From: Arenibacter troitsensis
GTDB lineage: Bacteria > Bacteroidota > Bacteroidia > Flavobacteriales > Flavobacteriaceae
NCBI RefSeq assembly: GCF_900177645.1
Contig: NZ_FXAO01000006.1
Span: 310,001-374,000 of the forward strand
DNA: 64,000 nt
Direction: 5' to 3'
Numbering within the stretch: the stretch's first letter is position 1; every line of letters begins with the position of its first letter. Of the stretch, positions 54,074 to 61,748 are shown piece after piece. The position numbers were made by a program, and so were the translations under genes. Below the pieces are notes generated by a model. It worked only from the letters and a program-made list of their open reading frames with translations, searched no databases and had not been told where the DNA came from.

Positions 54074-55582
54074 ATGAAAATCTATAGAAACTTTATAAGA
54101 GCTATAGCCGTCGTAACCGCAATATCAAGTATAACGGCTTGTAGTAACTTTTTGGATGAAGAAGATGAGTCTAACTTCACAACGGACACTTACTTTACCA
54201 CGGCTGCGCATGCCGAGAGTGCCGTTAACGGGGCATATGAACCATTGATTTCAATTACTAATAGTGGTTTTGGTGGAGGCACATGGATGATGCTCGAATT
54301 TGCCACGGGCTTGGCCAACACCTCCTTAGGGCAAGCCACCAATATTTACTTGGTAAAGGATTTGATTAATAATTCGGACAACGGATATGGAAGCAGTTAC
54401 TGGACCGGATATTATTCGGGCATCTCCAGGGCCAACTTGGCAATAGAAAAAATCCCGGAAATAAATATGGACGAAGCTCTAAAGCAAAAGTATTTGGCCG
54501 AAGCCAAATTCTTTAGGGCCTACTACTATTTTGGCTTGGTACGCATGTTCGGAAACATTCCTATCATCACCAATTCGGTAGATTTGGGATCGGAGCAATT
54601 GTACCCTGAACAATCTTCGCCAGAAGCGGTCTACGACCTAATTGTAAGCGATCTTACTGAAGCCGAAAGCGCTGGCCTGGCATGGAGGGATCCATCGGGC
54701 AGAGTTTCTTTAGGCGCCGTTAAGACCTTATTGGCAGATGTATATTTGACCATGGCAGGTTTCCCACTTCAAAAAACGGAGAATTACGCGCTTGCCGCCG
54801 CCAAGGCCAAAGAGGTAATAGATTCAGAGGAGTTTGGACTTTTTGATACCTATGACGAGCTGCACGATCCTACAACCAAAAACTCAGGGGAATACATCTT
54901 TATGACCCAATTTGCAGCAGGTATCCAATCAGGTAACTGGCAGCCAGGAATTTTACCATATAACTTGGGAATTTCAGCCTATTCCGCCCAAACTGGTGGT
55001 ATCTTTTCAACAAACGCCTTTGTAGACTCCTACGAGGCGGGCGACAAAAGAGCAGAAGAAAAACAGTTTTATTTTACAAGCTATTCATTGGAAGCCGACC
55101 GTAGCAGCAGTGTCAACCTTGGAGCTCCATATATCTTTAAGCATTTTGATATTGAAGCCAATGAAGGGAGCGCCCAATCAGACCTGAACTGGTGCCTCTA
55201 CCGCTATGCCGATGTATTACTGATGTATGCGGAAGCGGCAAACGAAGCTGAAAGTGGACCTTCAACTGAGGCATATGATGCTGTGAACGAGATACGTCAA
55301 AGGGCCGAATTGGCAGATTTGACCGGTCTTTCCCAGGATGCCTTTAGAGATGCTGTACGTATAGAGCGTATTCATGAATTAAGTTTTGAAAACAAAACTT
55401 GGTACGACATGGTGAGATGGAGAAAAGCGTATAACACAGAAACCAATATCTTGGAAGATTTTGTGGGCCATAATTTCTCTTACTTGCCCAACAAAGCACT
55501 AACGGCAAGGGAGCTTTTGTTTCCTATACCAACATCTGAAATGCAGAACAATCCTAATCTAGTACAAAATACGGGTTACTAA
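54074..55582 (+). CDS. susD: SusD/RagB-family glycan-binding lipoprotein
   Basis: 502 residues from MKIYRNFIRAI; SPII signal VVTAISSITACSNFLD, Cys23. SusD hallmarks: FTTAAHAESAVNGAYEPL, ISRANLAIEKIPEI, KQKYLAEAKFFRAYYYFGLVRMFGNIPI with TPR-like helices, and the C-terminal block LNWCLYRYADVLLMYAEAANEAE, AVNEIRQRAEL, IHELSFENKTWYDMVRWRK. It sits on the outer surface as the lid of SusC and binds the oligosaccharide. Only one such pair is in the window, so it must serve the whole fucose-rich glycan locus. Confidence 0.95.
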   Translation: MKIYRNFIRAIAVVTAISSITACSNFLDEEDESNFTTDTYFTTAAHAESAVNGAYEPLISITNSGFGGGTWMMLEFATGLANTSLGQATNIYLVKDLINNSDNGYGSSYWTGYYSGISRANLAIEKIPEINMDEALKQKYLAEAKFFRAYYYFGLVRMFGNIPIITNSVDLGSEQLYPEQSSPEAVYDLIVSDLTEAESAGLAWRDPSGRVSLGAVKTLLADVYLTMAGFPLQKTENYALAAAKAKEVIDSEEFGLFDTYDELHDPTTKNSGEYIFMTQFAAGIQSGNWQPGILPYNLGISAYSAQTGGIFSTNAFVDSYEAGDKRAEEKQFYFTSYSLEADRSSSVNLGAPYIFKHFDIEANEGSAQSDLNWCLYRYADVLLMYAEAANEAESGPSTEAYDAVNEIRQRAELADLTGLSQDAFRDAVRIERIHELSFENKTWYDMVRWRKAYNTETNILEDFVGHNFSYLPNKALTARELLFPIPTSEMQNNPNLVQNTGY

Positions 55583-55684
55583 TTAAGACGGGCTAAATGG
55601 ATATATAAGATGTGTATTCCAAAAAGGCCAAAAGCATTTTCGTAGTTAACATAAAACGCTTCTGGAAATAAAGCAAATAAATAA

Positions 55685-55722
55685 GACACGGGTTGGAAAT
55701 TTTCACCCGTGTCTTTGTTTTT
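55685..55722 (+). terminator. Intrinsic terminator after susD
   Basis: GACACGGGT pairs with ACCCGTGTC over an 11-nt loop and is followed by TTTGTTTTT. It ends the susC-susD message about 100 bp after the susD stop. Confidence 0.85.
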
Positions 55723-55820
55723 AGACCCATAGTTGTTCTGTATTGATCTGGTCTCAGATTAAACTTTCCCAATTAATTGCTTAAAATATATACCTCAAAC
55801 TACTTAAAAAAGATAAAAAT

Positions 55821-55835
55821 GCAAAAAAAGTATTG
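55821..55835 (+). promoter_or_regulatory. Third copy of the A7 element
   Basis: GCAAAAAAAGTATTG is identical over 15 bases to the fecI copy. Here it lies 46 nt before the -33 TTG of the candidate small-RNA promoter, so the spacing differs from the other two. Confidence 0.45.
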
Positions 55836-55881
55836 GTGTTTGTTAGTAAATTGGTAGCCTAAGAAGGAAGAACCTATTATC

Positions 55882-55913
55882 TTGCCTAAGATTTCATTCA
55901 AAAAATATTTTTG
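55882..55913 (+). promoter_or_regulatory. Orphan promoter downstream of susD
   Basis: TTG at 55882-55884, 21 nt, then a perfect TATTTTTG box at 55906-55913. No ORF follows before the next terminator. Confidence 0.5.
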
Positions 55914-55919
55914 ATAAAA

Positions 55920-56032
55920 TAATTAGAGTTTTAAAAAGTCAGGTTTGTTTTAAGTTCCTCCAAATTAACCTGATTAAAAATTGAGTTGAGTTAGTTTTGA
56001 AAAATCCGGATACCACTAAGGTTCCGGATTTT
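55920..56032 (+). ncRNA. Candidate small RNA between susD and an AraC gene
   Basis: The transcript expected from the orphan promoter would be ~113 nt, from ~55920 to the terminator at 56001-56032. It contains a TCAGGTT/AACCTGA stem (around 55940-55974) and the terminal hairpin with a T8 tail, and no ORF. It fits a small RNA linked to a polysaccharide locus, but this is prediction only. Confidence 0.4.
56001..56032. terminator. Bidirectional terminator
   Basis: AAAATCCGGA pairs with TCCGGATTTT around a 12-nt loop, followed by T's on both strands. It serves the minus-strand AraC gene at 56068 and the candidate small RNA. Confidence 0.8.
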
Positions 56033-56067
56033 TTTTGAAGTAGTATGAAGATTAAATCAATGCTCTA

Positions 56068-56928
56068 TTATTCCCTTTGCAATCGTCTAAAGGATTTGGG
56101 TGTTGTACCCGTAAACTTCTTAAAAGTAGTGGCAAAATATTGGGAGGTGCCAAAGCCCAATCCAAATGCCACCTCAGTAATCCTTTTGGAAGTACGCAGA
56201 TCTAATTTTGCCTGTTCAATCTTTAGGCGGTTCACATATTCCCTCGGCGGCATCCCCGTTTTGGACTTAAACCAAAACTTAAAATACCCCACGGACATCC
56301 CCACCAAATTTGCCATTTCATCCACATAAATCATCCTAAATAAATTTTTATGAATAAACTTGTCCAGTTCATTCAACTTTACGGATGGCGCATTTTGTTG
56401 CGGTTTATTGGAGAGTATAACAGTTTCCAACAATAATTGGGCTATCAACTGATCCACCATTATTTTGGACAACAAGGAATCGAAATTCTCCAGCTGCACC
56501 ATCAATTTCTCCAAAATAAATTTTAGCTGAAAGGAGCCCTTGAAAACATGTTCCGATTTATCCAGAAGTGCAGCAAGCAGAAATTCGGTTTGCTCTTTGG
56601 GCATATTGCATAATTTGCCTTTGGAACTATCTACAAGCAATTGAATCCAAAACAATTCTCCCTTATCCTCCGGATATTCCCCTGTGCTATGCACTGTATT
56701 AGGCGGCACTACAAAAATATCATTTCCGTTAAGTTCATACAATTGCTCCCCAATCTTATAGTGCTGTTGCCCTTTCATACAGTAACAAATTTCCAAGGCT
56801 CCTTTATGTTGATGACGCTCAAGACCCGGCTTTACCTGTTTGTAACGATAATGGCCTATGGCCAATCCTCTTTTAACCCCAAAGTCCTGTAAATTAAACA
56901 CCCGTCTTTCCTGTGTTCCAAAATCCAT
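56068..56928 (-). CDS. AraC-family regulator with N-terminal cupin domain (second)
   Basis: 286 residues. The cupin half has HQHKGALEICYCMKGQQHYKIGE and NDIFVVPPNTVHSTGEYPED; the C-terminal half has two HTH motifs (MIYVDEMANLVGMSVGYFKFWFKSKTGMPPREYVNRLKIEQAK and ITEVAFGLGFGTSQYFATTFKKFTGTTPKSF). It is distinct from the AraC at 47500. It is divergent from the PhyH gene (88 bp gap), so it probably controls that plus-strand unit. The inducer is unknown; a sugar or sugar acid is likely. Confidence 0.92.
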   Translation of the reverse strand: MDFGTQERRVFNLQDFGVKRGLAIGHYRYKQVKPGLERHQHKGALEICYCMKGQQHYKIGEQLYELNGNDIFVVPPNTVHSTGEYPEDKGELFWIQLLVDSSKGKLCNMPKEQTEFLLAALLDKSEHVFKGSFQLKFILEKLMVQLENFDSLLSKIMVDQLIAQLLLETVILSNKPQQNAPSVKLNELDKFIHKNLFRMIYVDEMANLVGMSVGYFKFWFKSKTGMPPREYVNRLKIEQAKLDLRTSKRITEVAFGLGFGTSQYFATTFKKFTGTTPKSFRRLQRE

Positions 56929-57016
56929 GCTAAAATGTATAAAAAAGTAATATAGTACAAAATTGATAGATATTTATATATTTTAACTACATCTTTGAAG
57001 CCTATACTTTAGTGCC

Positions 57017-57745
57017 ATGGAAACAATAAGATCAAAGTTTATTAAGGAAGGATTTATCAAAATAGACCAATTAATAACAGCAGACGAGGTGGCCACCCTT
57101 AGGACCCTATACGATAAATTATTACAGGATACTGTCAAAACCGCCCACCTAAGAAGTGACCTTGCCGGCGCGGATAATAGTGCCGACAGAAAGGTGGAGC
57201 GTATAACCCAAATCATGAGACCCAGCACCATAGCACAGGAACTTATTGAAAATACCGCTTATAAAAAAGCGGAACAATGGGCCAAACACCTACTAGGTCC
57301 GGATATGGAACTGGATTTTGACATGATGATCAACAAGGCTCCCAATACCAACACCCCAACACCTTGGCACCAAGATGCCGCCTATTGGATTGCCATGCCC
57401 GACAAAAGATCGGCTAGTTGTTGGATTGCGTTGGACAAGGTCTTTGAAGAAAATGGATGTATGTGGTTTATCCCCAAAACAGAGGGCACACCCGTTCTCC
57501 CCCATAAAAACCTACCCCATGGGGGAGCCCTATATTGTGAAACCGACAGCTCCGAGGCCATATGCATTCCCCTAAATCCCGGCGGATGTACTTTTCATGA
57601 CGGTTTTACGCTTCACTTTAGCCAGGGCAACGTTACCGAAACACAAAGAAGGGCTTTGATCCTAAACTTTAGGCCAAAAAAAATGATCGAATTTGAAAGG
57701 GAACAAGGGGTGGATCATACCGGGGAAAGAAAACAGAGAAATTAA
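57017..57745 (+). CDS. Phytanoyl-CoA dioxygenase (PhyH)-family Fe(II)/2-oxoglutarate oxygenase
   Basis: 242 residues. The iron triad is visible: TPWHQDAAYW (His118, Asp120) and FTLHFSQGN (His200), with a 2-oxoglutarate Arg at RRALILNF (211-212). CWIALDKVFEENGCMWFIPKTEG is the family core. The family oxidises many small molecules, and the one from a catabolic locus may act on a methylated or modified sugar. It is 13 bp upstream of the TIM-barrel isomerase gene, with which it forms an operon. Confidence 0.85.
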   Translation: METIRSKFIKEGFIKIDQLITADEVATLRTLYDKLLQDTVKTAHLRSDLAGADNSADRKVERITQIMRPSTIAQELIENTAYKKAEQWAKHLLGPDMELDFDMMINKAPNTNTPTPWHQDAAYWIAMPDKRSASCWIALDKVFEENGCMWFIPKTEGTPVLPHKNLPHGGALYCETDSSEAICIPLNPGGCTFHDGFTLHFSQGNVTETQRRALILNFRPKKMIEFEREQGVDHTGERKQRN

Positions 57746-57758
57746 AACAATACCATGC

Positions 57759-58595
57759 ATGCAAATTAAATTTATATATCCACGTTGGGGAAGTTCGGGT
57801 TTACCCTGGTCCGTTTTTCTGAACAAAATAAAAAACGCCGGTTATCAAGGCGTAGAAATAGACCTTCCCTTAGAAAGTATTAAAAAGAACGATATTTGTT
57901 CCATGCTAAAGGATATGGAACTCGATTTCGTTGGACAGCATTGGGAAACCAAGGAAGCAGATTTCAACAAGCATCAAGAACAGTATAAAAGGCAGTTGTA
58001 CAATCTGGTGGAAGCCAATCCCCTCTTCGTGAATTCGCATACAGGGATGGATTTTTTTACCCATAAACAAAACTCAGCCCTAATTGAAACTGCCCATGAA
58101 ATAGAATTGGAATCCGGAGTCACCATTACCCATGAAACCCACCGCTCTAGGTTTTCCTTTGCCGCCCATGCCTGTTTACCCTATTTGGAGGAATATCCCT
58201 TTCTCAAACTCACTTCCGACTTGTCCCATTGGTGTTGCGTTGCCGAATCATTATTGGAAAATCAGGCCTATGCGGTTGAAAAAGCTATTGAACATACCTA
58301 TCATATTCACGCCAGGGTAGGATATGCCCAGAGCCCACAAGTTATAGACCCCCGGGATAGCAATTACAAAACTGAGTTGGATCTGTTTACCAATTGGTGG
58401 GTTTTGATGATCAAAAAGGCGTTCGAAAAAAAACGCCCCTTTATAACTATCACCCCAGAATACGGCCCACATCCCTACTCCCTTTTCAAGACCAATACTA
58501 AAATACCCATGGGAGATCAATGGGAAATCAATACTTTTATCAAGAACCATCTTGCCGAATCCATAAAACATATTCCATCAGTAATACGTCCATAG
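57759..58595 (+). CDS. Sugar-phosphate isomerase/epimerase-type TIM barrel (AP-endonuclease-2 family)
   Basis: 278 residues from MQIKFIYPRWG; a longer frame overlaps the oxygenase gene. It has xylose-isomerase-like barrel features: GYQGVEIDLPLE, FVGQHWETKEADF, FVNSHTGMDFFT, GVTITHETHRSRFSFAAHAC, LKLTSDLSHWCCVAES and YHIHARVGYAQSPQVIDPR, which give metal-binding Glu, Asp and His residues. Members isomerise or epimerise sugars or inositols. Substrate unknown; paired with the PhyH gene. Confidence 0.8.
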   Translation: MQIKFIYPRWGSSGLPWSVFLNKIKNAGYQGVEIDLPLESIKKNDICSMLKDMELDFVGQHWETKEADFNKHQEQYKRQLYNLVEANPLFVNSHTGMDFFTHKQNSALIETAHEIELESGVTITHETHRSRFSFAAHACLPYLEEYPFLKLTSDLSHWCCVAESLLENQAYAVEKAIEHTYHIHARVGYAQSPQVIDPRDSNYKTELDLFTNWWVLMIKKAFEKKRPFITITPEYGPHPYSLFKTNTKIPMGDQWEINTFIKNHLAESIKHIPSVIRP

Positions 58596-58730
58596 CTTTT
58601 CCAAGCATTCCATAAATATTTCAATTTCCTTGACCAAAAAGACAACCACATACCAAATAAGCCAAAGGCCAATCCCTTCATTCCGTTACTAAGCCTTTCG
58701 AAAACGCCATTGGTCGATATATTTATAGTG

Positions 58731-58767
58731 ACTTAACAAATAGTTAATATTTTTAATAGTGTTAAGT
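58731..58767. promoter_or_regulatory. ACTTAACA/TGTTAAGT inverted repeat upstream of GH36-like gene
   Basis: Two perfect 8-bp arms, 21 bp apart, in the 325-bp gap (58596-58920) before the NPCBM protein gene. It may be an operator. Nothing else recognisable lies in this gap. Confidence 0.4.
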
Positions 58768-58920
58768 GTTGATTTTTCACCTTAAACGAATAGATGTGAA
58801 TGAAAAGGAACTTAAGTCCGAATAGCCAACCAACTTATACAGGACCACTATTACTGAGCTATAGATTTTTCACGAAACCTAAGAACCTAAAGAACACCAA
58901 AATTCCAGAAATAAATTTCA

Positions 58921-61731
58921 ATGCAATTCCTAAAACTATATTTACCGCTACTCCTCTTATTCACCATCTCTACCCATTCGCAACAAGCGGGAAAAGGGGT
59001 CATCAGCCTTTCCGAATTGGATGTTGAAAAACCGGAACAAGCCTGGTGGCCTGCCCAAAAAAACAAGGCCATTAACGGAATGCCCATACAAATAGGAGAT
59101 GAAACCTTCAAGGAAGGTATTGGAACCCTGTCCCAAAGCAGGCTATTCTTTTTCTTGGACGGCAAGAGCCAAAAATTTAGTGCTCGGGTGGGCATACAGA
59201 ATCAACAAGACTTTCCACAGGAGGTGGAATTCAATACCTTAAGTGACGGCAATAAACTATTCTATACCCAAAAAGATGGGGACAAAACGTTTGTAGGTAT
59301 TGCCAACTCTGAAGAAGGCATGGGCAAAGGTAGTGTTAGATTCCTAATAAAAGGAGACGGAAAATTGTTATGGAAAAGCAAAAAAATTAATGGTGGAAGC
59401 AAGGCCATTCAAGTAAATTTAGATATAAATGGTATTCAAGTCCTGGAATTGGCCGTAGAGGATATGGGTGATGGCATCTCTGGTGACCATGCCGTCTGGG
59501 CAGAGCCGACAATACATTATAGTACCCACAAACCCCAATTGGTAGATGCCGATTATTTCAACAAGTTAAAAACCGTTGACACCTCTTATAATACCCATAT
59601 TAAACCATTATTAGAAAGGTTGCCCTTTGGCCAAAAAGAATATGAACAAGGGGTGAATGCCGATTGGTTGATTACCAAAGTAGAACTGCCATCCATGGTC
59701 TACAAGCAGCACAATGAAAAGGAAATTGTAATCTCCAACGGATTGATCAGTAGAACTTTCCGACTAACCCCAAATTGCGCCACGGTAGGTTTTACCAACC
59801 TTGTAACGGGAGAATCACTGCTCCGTGGTGTTAGTCCAGAGGCCATGCTTACTATAGACGGACAGGAATACACCGTTGGCGGATTGGACGGACAAATTGA
59901 ATATGGCTATTTAAAAGAGGAATGGTTAGACCAAATGTGGAGTCCGGCCGGTTCGTTTCAACTTACCCATTTTAAGATCGATGATATTCAGGAGCGCATA
60001 AACTGGCCCAACAAAAGATGGTCTTCCAAACCAAAAAGTCCAACACCAGGAAAACACATAAGCTTTTCCTACGCCCATCCAGAATTTCCCGACCTGGAAG
60101 TGAAGGTTCATTATGAAATCTATGATGGCCTTCCTTTGATCAGCAAATGGTTCACCATTGATAATCACGGTAAAAAGTCCGTTGTATTAAATAATTTCAA
60201 GAGTGAAATCCTTGCCATGGTGGAGGCAGAAAGCGCTGTAGAAAAACAAAAAGGATGGGAAACCCCAAACATACATGTGGAAAGCGATTTTGAGTTTCAT
60301 TCCATGTCCATGAAAAATGCGAACAAAGTTGTGCATTGGGAAAGAGATCCACGTTATACTTCACAGGCCAGTTATTTATTATCCACTCCATGTTTATTGG
60401 AATGTAAATTGCCCATTGGACCCAATGAGACAATAGCCGCCGGCACTAACTTTGAATCGTTCAGAATCTGGGAAATGCCCTTTGATAGCCACGATAAGCA
60501 ACGTAAAGGCCTTTATACCAATGCCATGTATAAATCAATAGCCCCATGGACTACAGAAAATCCCTTATTTTTACATTTAACGACCACTGATGATGTTAAG
60601 GTAAAGGCAGCTATAGACCAATGCGCGGAAACAGGTTACGAAATGGTCATTTTAAGTTTTGGCAGTGGCCTGAACATGGAGGACCTTTCCGATGCCAATA
60701 TTACCAAATTCAAGGCCTTGGCAGATTACGCCCACTCCAAGGGTATAGAATTGGGCGGATATTCTTTATTGTCCAGTAGGTGGATCAGTGAAGAGGTAGA
60801 TGTCATTAATCCGGAAACGGGCAAGAGGGGTGGCGTAATTCACGGAAGTTCTCCTTGTCTCAATAGCCAATGGGGCATTGATTATTTTGAAAAACTGAAG
60901 ACATTTTTTGAACAAACGGGCTTCGACCTATTGGAGCACGATGGTTCCTACCCGGGTCAATTATGTGCTTCCACCGAGCATATAGGCCATAAAGGGGTAG
61001 AGGATTCCCAATGGAAATCTTGGAAGCGAATAACCGACTTTTATAAATGGTGCAACGAAAAAGGAATTTCGCTAAATATCCCGGATTGGTATTATCTTAG
61101 TGGCAGCACTAAGAACGGTATTGGATATAGGGAAGTCAATTGGTCCCTGCCCAGAGAACGTCAATTGATCCTTGGGAGACAAAATATGTATGATGGTACC
61201 TTTGACCGACTTCCAAGTATGAGTTGGACCTTTGTGCCCCTTACGGAATATCATGGCGGGGGAGCAGAGGCTACTATAGAGCCCTTGGATACCCATTTGG
61301 AAGCCTATAAGGCACATATGGTGCAAAACTATGGGATGGGGGTTCAGGCATGTTATAGAGGCCCTCGCTTATATGATACCGAGAAAACAAAATCGACCGT
61401 TATAGAAGTAGTAGATTGGTACAAAAAATACCGCAACATCCTTAATGCCCCTATTATCCATTTAAAAAGGGCGAATGGAAGGGAAATTGATGGCATTATG
61501 CATGTGGACCCGGAATTAAACGAAAAAGGGATGGCACTGTTCTTTAACCCTACGAACAAGACCTTGTCCCAAACCATAAAACTCCCCCTATATTACACCG
61601 GACACTCGAATGAGGTGAACATCAAAGAGAAGGAAGGCAAAACAACAACCTATGAACTGGCAAGGGATTACTCCGTGGAACTAAAAGTGGAAATTCCCGC
61701 CAATGGCAGTACTTGGTTTGTAATTTATTGA
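58921..61731 (+). CDS. NPCBM-domain glycosidase, alpha-galactosidase-like (GH36/clan GH-D type)
   Basis: 936 residues, secreted (LYLPLLLLFTISTHSQ). Residues ~25-185 resemble the NPCBM/NEW2 sandwich (QAGKGVISLSELDVEKPEQAWWPAQKNKA, GIGTLSQSRLFFFLDGK, LDINGIQVLELAVEDMGDGI). Residues ~265-560 form an N-terminal beta-sandwich as in GH36 (ISRTFRLTPNCATVGFTNLVTGESL). The barrel ~570-850 has GIELGGYSLLSSRW, GFDLLEHDGSYPGQLCAS with candidate acidic residues Asp669 and Asp674, and SLNIPDWYYLSGSTKNGIG. A C-terminal sandwich follows. The family assignment is loose; sugar specificity is open. Confidence 0.72.
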   Translation: MQFLKLYLPLLLLFTISTHSQQAGKGVISLSELDVEKPEQAWWPAQKNKAINGMPIQIGDETFKEGIGTLSQSRLFFFLDGKSQKFSARVGIQNQQDFPQEVEFNTLSDGNKLFYTQKDGDKTFVGIANSEEGMGKGSVRFLIKGDGKLLWKSKKINGGSKAIQVNLDINGIQVLELAVEDMGDGISGDHAVWAEPTIHYSTHKPQLVDADYFNKLKTVDTSYNTHIKPLLERLPFGQKEYEQGVNADWLITKVELPSMVYKQHNEKEIVISNGLISRTFRLTPNCATVGFTNLVTGESLLRGVSPEAMLTIDGQEYTVGGLDGQIEYGYLKEEWLDQMWSPAGSFQLTHFKIDDIQERINWPNKRWSSKPKSPTPGKHISFSYAHPEFPDLEVKVHYEIYDGLPLISKWFTIDNHGKKSVVLNNFKSEILAMVEAESAVEKQKGWETPNIHVESDFEFHSMSMKNANKVVHWERDPRYTSQASYLLSTPCLLECKLPIGPNETIAAGTNFESFRIWEMPFDSHDKQRKGLYTNAMYKSIAPWTTENPLFLHLTTTDDVKVKAAIDQCAETGYEMVILSFGSGLNMEDLSDANITKFKALADYAHSKGIELGGYSLLSSRWISEEVDVINPETGKRGGVIHGSSPCLNSQWGIDYFEKLKTFFEQTGFDLLEHDGSYPGQLCASTEHIGHKGVEDSQWKSWKRITDFYKWCNEKGISLNIPDWYYLSGSTKNGIGYREVNWSLPRERQLILGRQNMYDGTFDRLPSMSWTFVPLTEYHGGGAEATIEPLDTHLEAYKAHMVQNYGMGVQACYRGPRLYDTEKTKSTVIEVVDWYKKYRNILNAPIIHLKRANGREIDGIMHVDPELNEKGMALFFNPTNKTLSQTIKLPLYYTGHSNEVNIKEKEGKTTTYELARDYSVELKVEIPANGSTWFVIY

Positions 61732-61748
61732 ACTATAAAACAATATAC

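Noticed and set aside
56941-56955. A further copy of the A7 element before the second AraC gene
   Set aside because: AAAAAAGTA is present, but the GC start is missing and no TTG lies at the expected 19-nt distance, so it looks like chance in AT-rich DNA.
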